A stretch of 9,066 nt of DNA from Pseudomonadota bacterium (lineage in GTDB: Bacteria > Pseudomonadota > Gammaproteobacteria > Burkholderiales > Burkholderiaceae_C), in NCBI GenBank assembly GCA_023422975.1, contig JAFAGF010000160.1:1-9066 (forward strand), given 5' to 3'. The position numbers were made by a program, and so were the translations under genes. Shown piece after piece: positions 8,498-9,066 of this stretch. The notes under the pieces were generated by a model, which was given only the letters and a program-made list of their open reading frames with translations, made no database searches and was not told the origin of the DNA. Numbering within the stretch: the stretch's first letter is position 1; every line of letters starts with the position of its first letter.

Positions 8498-8512
8498 ATG
8501 CAGCACGCATTG
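8496..8512. promoter_or_regulatory. Perfect dyad over the bamD -10/+1 region (possible operator)
   Basis: CAATGC (8496-8501) and GCATTG (8507-8512) are exact inverted repeats with a 5-base spacer. The centre at 8504 coincides with the predicted transcription start of bamD. The position suits a repressor site, but arms of 6 bp can easily arise by chance in a gap of this size, and I do not recognise the motif. Confidence 0.25.
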
Positions 8513-8587
8513 CAGACGCTTCCTTCTGCACTGGAAGCTGTTGCCTCACTAGAACTTATGACAAACTCTGTCCGAAAGCTGTTCGCC

Positions 8588-9066
8588 ATGCCGCGCATTT
8601 CACGTCCTGTTCTTGCCGTTGTTGTTACAGCGGGCCTGTTGGGTGGTTGCTCCTCGACCAAAGAAGATCCGACTGCGAATTGGACCCCAGACCGCATTTA
8701 CACCGAAGCGCGCGATGAAGTTCAAGCAGGCGGTTTTGACAAGGCGGTTCCACTGTTTGAAAAACTGGAAGGCCGCGCAGCAGGAACGCCGCTGGCACAG
8801 CAGGCACAAATTGAAAAAGCCTACGCGCAATACAAAGCTGGCGAGAAAGAGCAGGCGCACGCTACGCTGGATCGCTTCATCCGCCTGCACCCTGCCAGCC
8901 CTGCAATCGACTATGCACTCTACCTTAAAGGCTTGGTAAATTTCAACGACAACTTAGGCATGTTCGCTTGGCTGTCGCGCCAAGACCTTTCTGAACGTGA
9001 CCAGAAAGCCGCCAAGGACTCCTACGAGTCTTTCAACGAGCTTGTCACCCGCTTCCCTCAGTCGCG
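8588..9066 (+). CDS. bamD: Outer membrane protein assembly factor BamD, N-terminal part (runs off the right edge)
   Basis: BamD (ComL family) is an essential periplasmic-face lipoprotein of the BAM complex, which folds beta-barrel proteins into the outer membrane. From the ATG at 8588 a lipoprotein signal is seen: a basic start MPRISR, a hydrophobic run VLAVVVTAGL, and the lipobox LGGC with the modified cysteine at residue 21. The mature part has the family's helical TPR-like repeats (about 34-66 and 70-102, with another starting near 140), including FDKAVPLFEKLEGR, DRFIRLHPASPAIDYALYLKGL and FNELVTRFPQS. An in-frame ATG at 8558 would add ten residues (MTNSVRKLFA) and remains possible; it makes the part before the hydrophobic run unusually long. 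A third in-frame ATG at 8498 lies inside the promoter and can be dismissed. No start has a clear Shine-Dalgarno. The residue after Cys is Ser, consistent with outer-membrane sorting. The 3' end is outside the window. Confidence 0.94.
   Translation, partial: MPRISRPVLAVVVTAGLLGGCSSTKEDPTANWTPDRIYTEARDEVQAGGFDKAVPLFEKLEGRAAGTPLAQQAQIEKAYAQYKAGEKEQAHATLDRFIRLHPASPAIDYALYLKGLVNFNDNLGMFAWLSRQDLSERDQKAAKDSYESFNELVTRFPQS

Noticed and set aside
1..9066. Possible unusual system: CRISPR, toxin-antitoxin, phage, insertion sequence, RNA gene
   Set aside because: No regularly spaced repeats, transposase, integrase, tRNA cloverleaf or unexplained gene cassette was found. All substantial coding space is taken by well-known housekeeping genes with intact motifs.

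Overview
The window looks like conserved chromosomal housekeeping DNA from a betaproteobacterium, most likely Burkholderiales/Comamonadaceae (Rhodoferax- or Polaromonas-like). This is inferred from the style of the DnaE, ClpS and BamD proteins, the moderately high GC content, and an AGCGCT-rich palindromic intergenic element of a kind I associate with that family. No taxonomic search was possible. I see no mobile element, CRISPR array, tRNA, rRNA, phage gene or defence system, and I found no previously undescribed system.

Layout, left to right. Five genes lie on the minus strand, so transcription runs right to left: dnaE (replicative DNA polymerase alpha subunit), clpS (N-degron adaptor), clpA (AAA+ unfoldase of the ClpAP protease), a cardiolipin-synthase-type phospholipase D enzyme, and the 5' end of sbcB (exonuclease I), which is cut by the left edge. 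At the right end bamD (outer-membrane assembly lipoprotein) starts on the plus strand, divergent from dnaE, and is cut by the right edge.

Transcription units. clpS and clpA form an adaptor-unfoldase pair, separated by 62 nt and followed by a strong bidirectional Rho-independent terminator (1916-1949). The cardiolipin synthase therefore needs its own promoter. It is followed at once by a long imperfect nested hairpin with a U-tract (297-390), which should end its transcript before sbcB. No terminator is visible between dnaE and clpS, so read-through from dnaE is possible. The dnaE-bamD gap carries a good sigma70-like promoter for bamD. This promoter lies inside the upstream part of the longest dnaE reading frame, which shows that the real dnaE start is further in, at 8390.

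Functionally the genes cover separate core processes: replication, regulated proteolysis, membrane phospholipid synthesis, DNA repair/recombination and outer-membrane biogenesis. Only clpS and clpA clearly work together. The points worth a second look are the nested palindrome after cls, a dyad centred on the predicted bamD transcription start, start-site problems for dnaE, clpS and cls, and the gene order itself. There is no gene-free stretch longer than about 200 bases.
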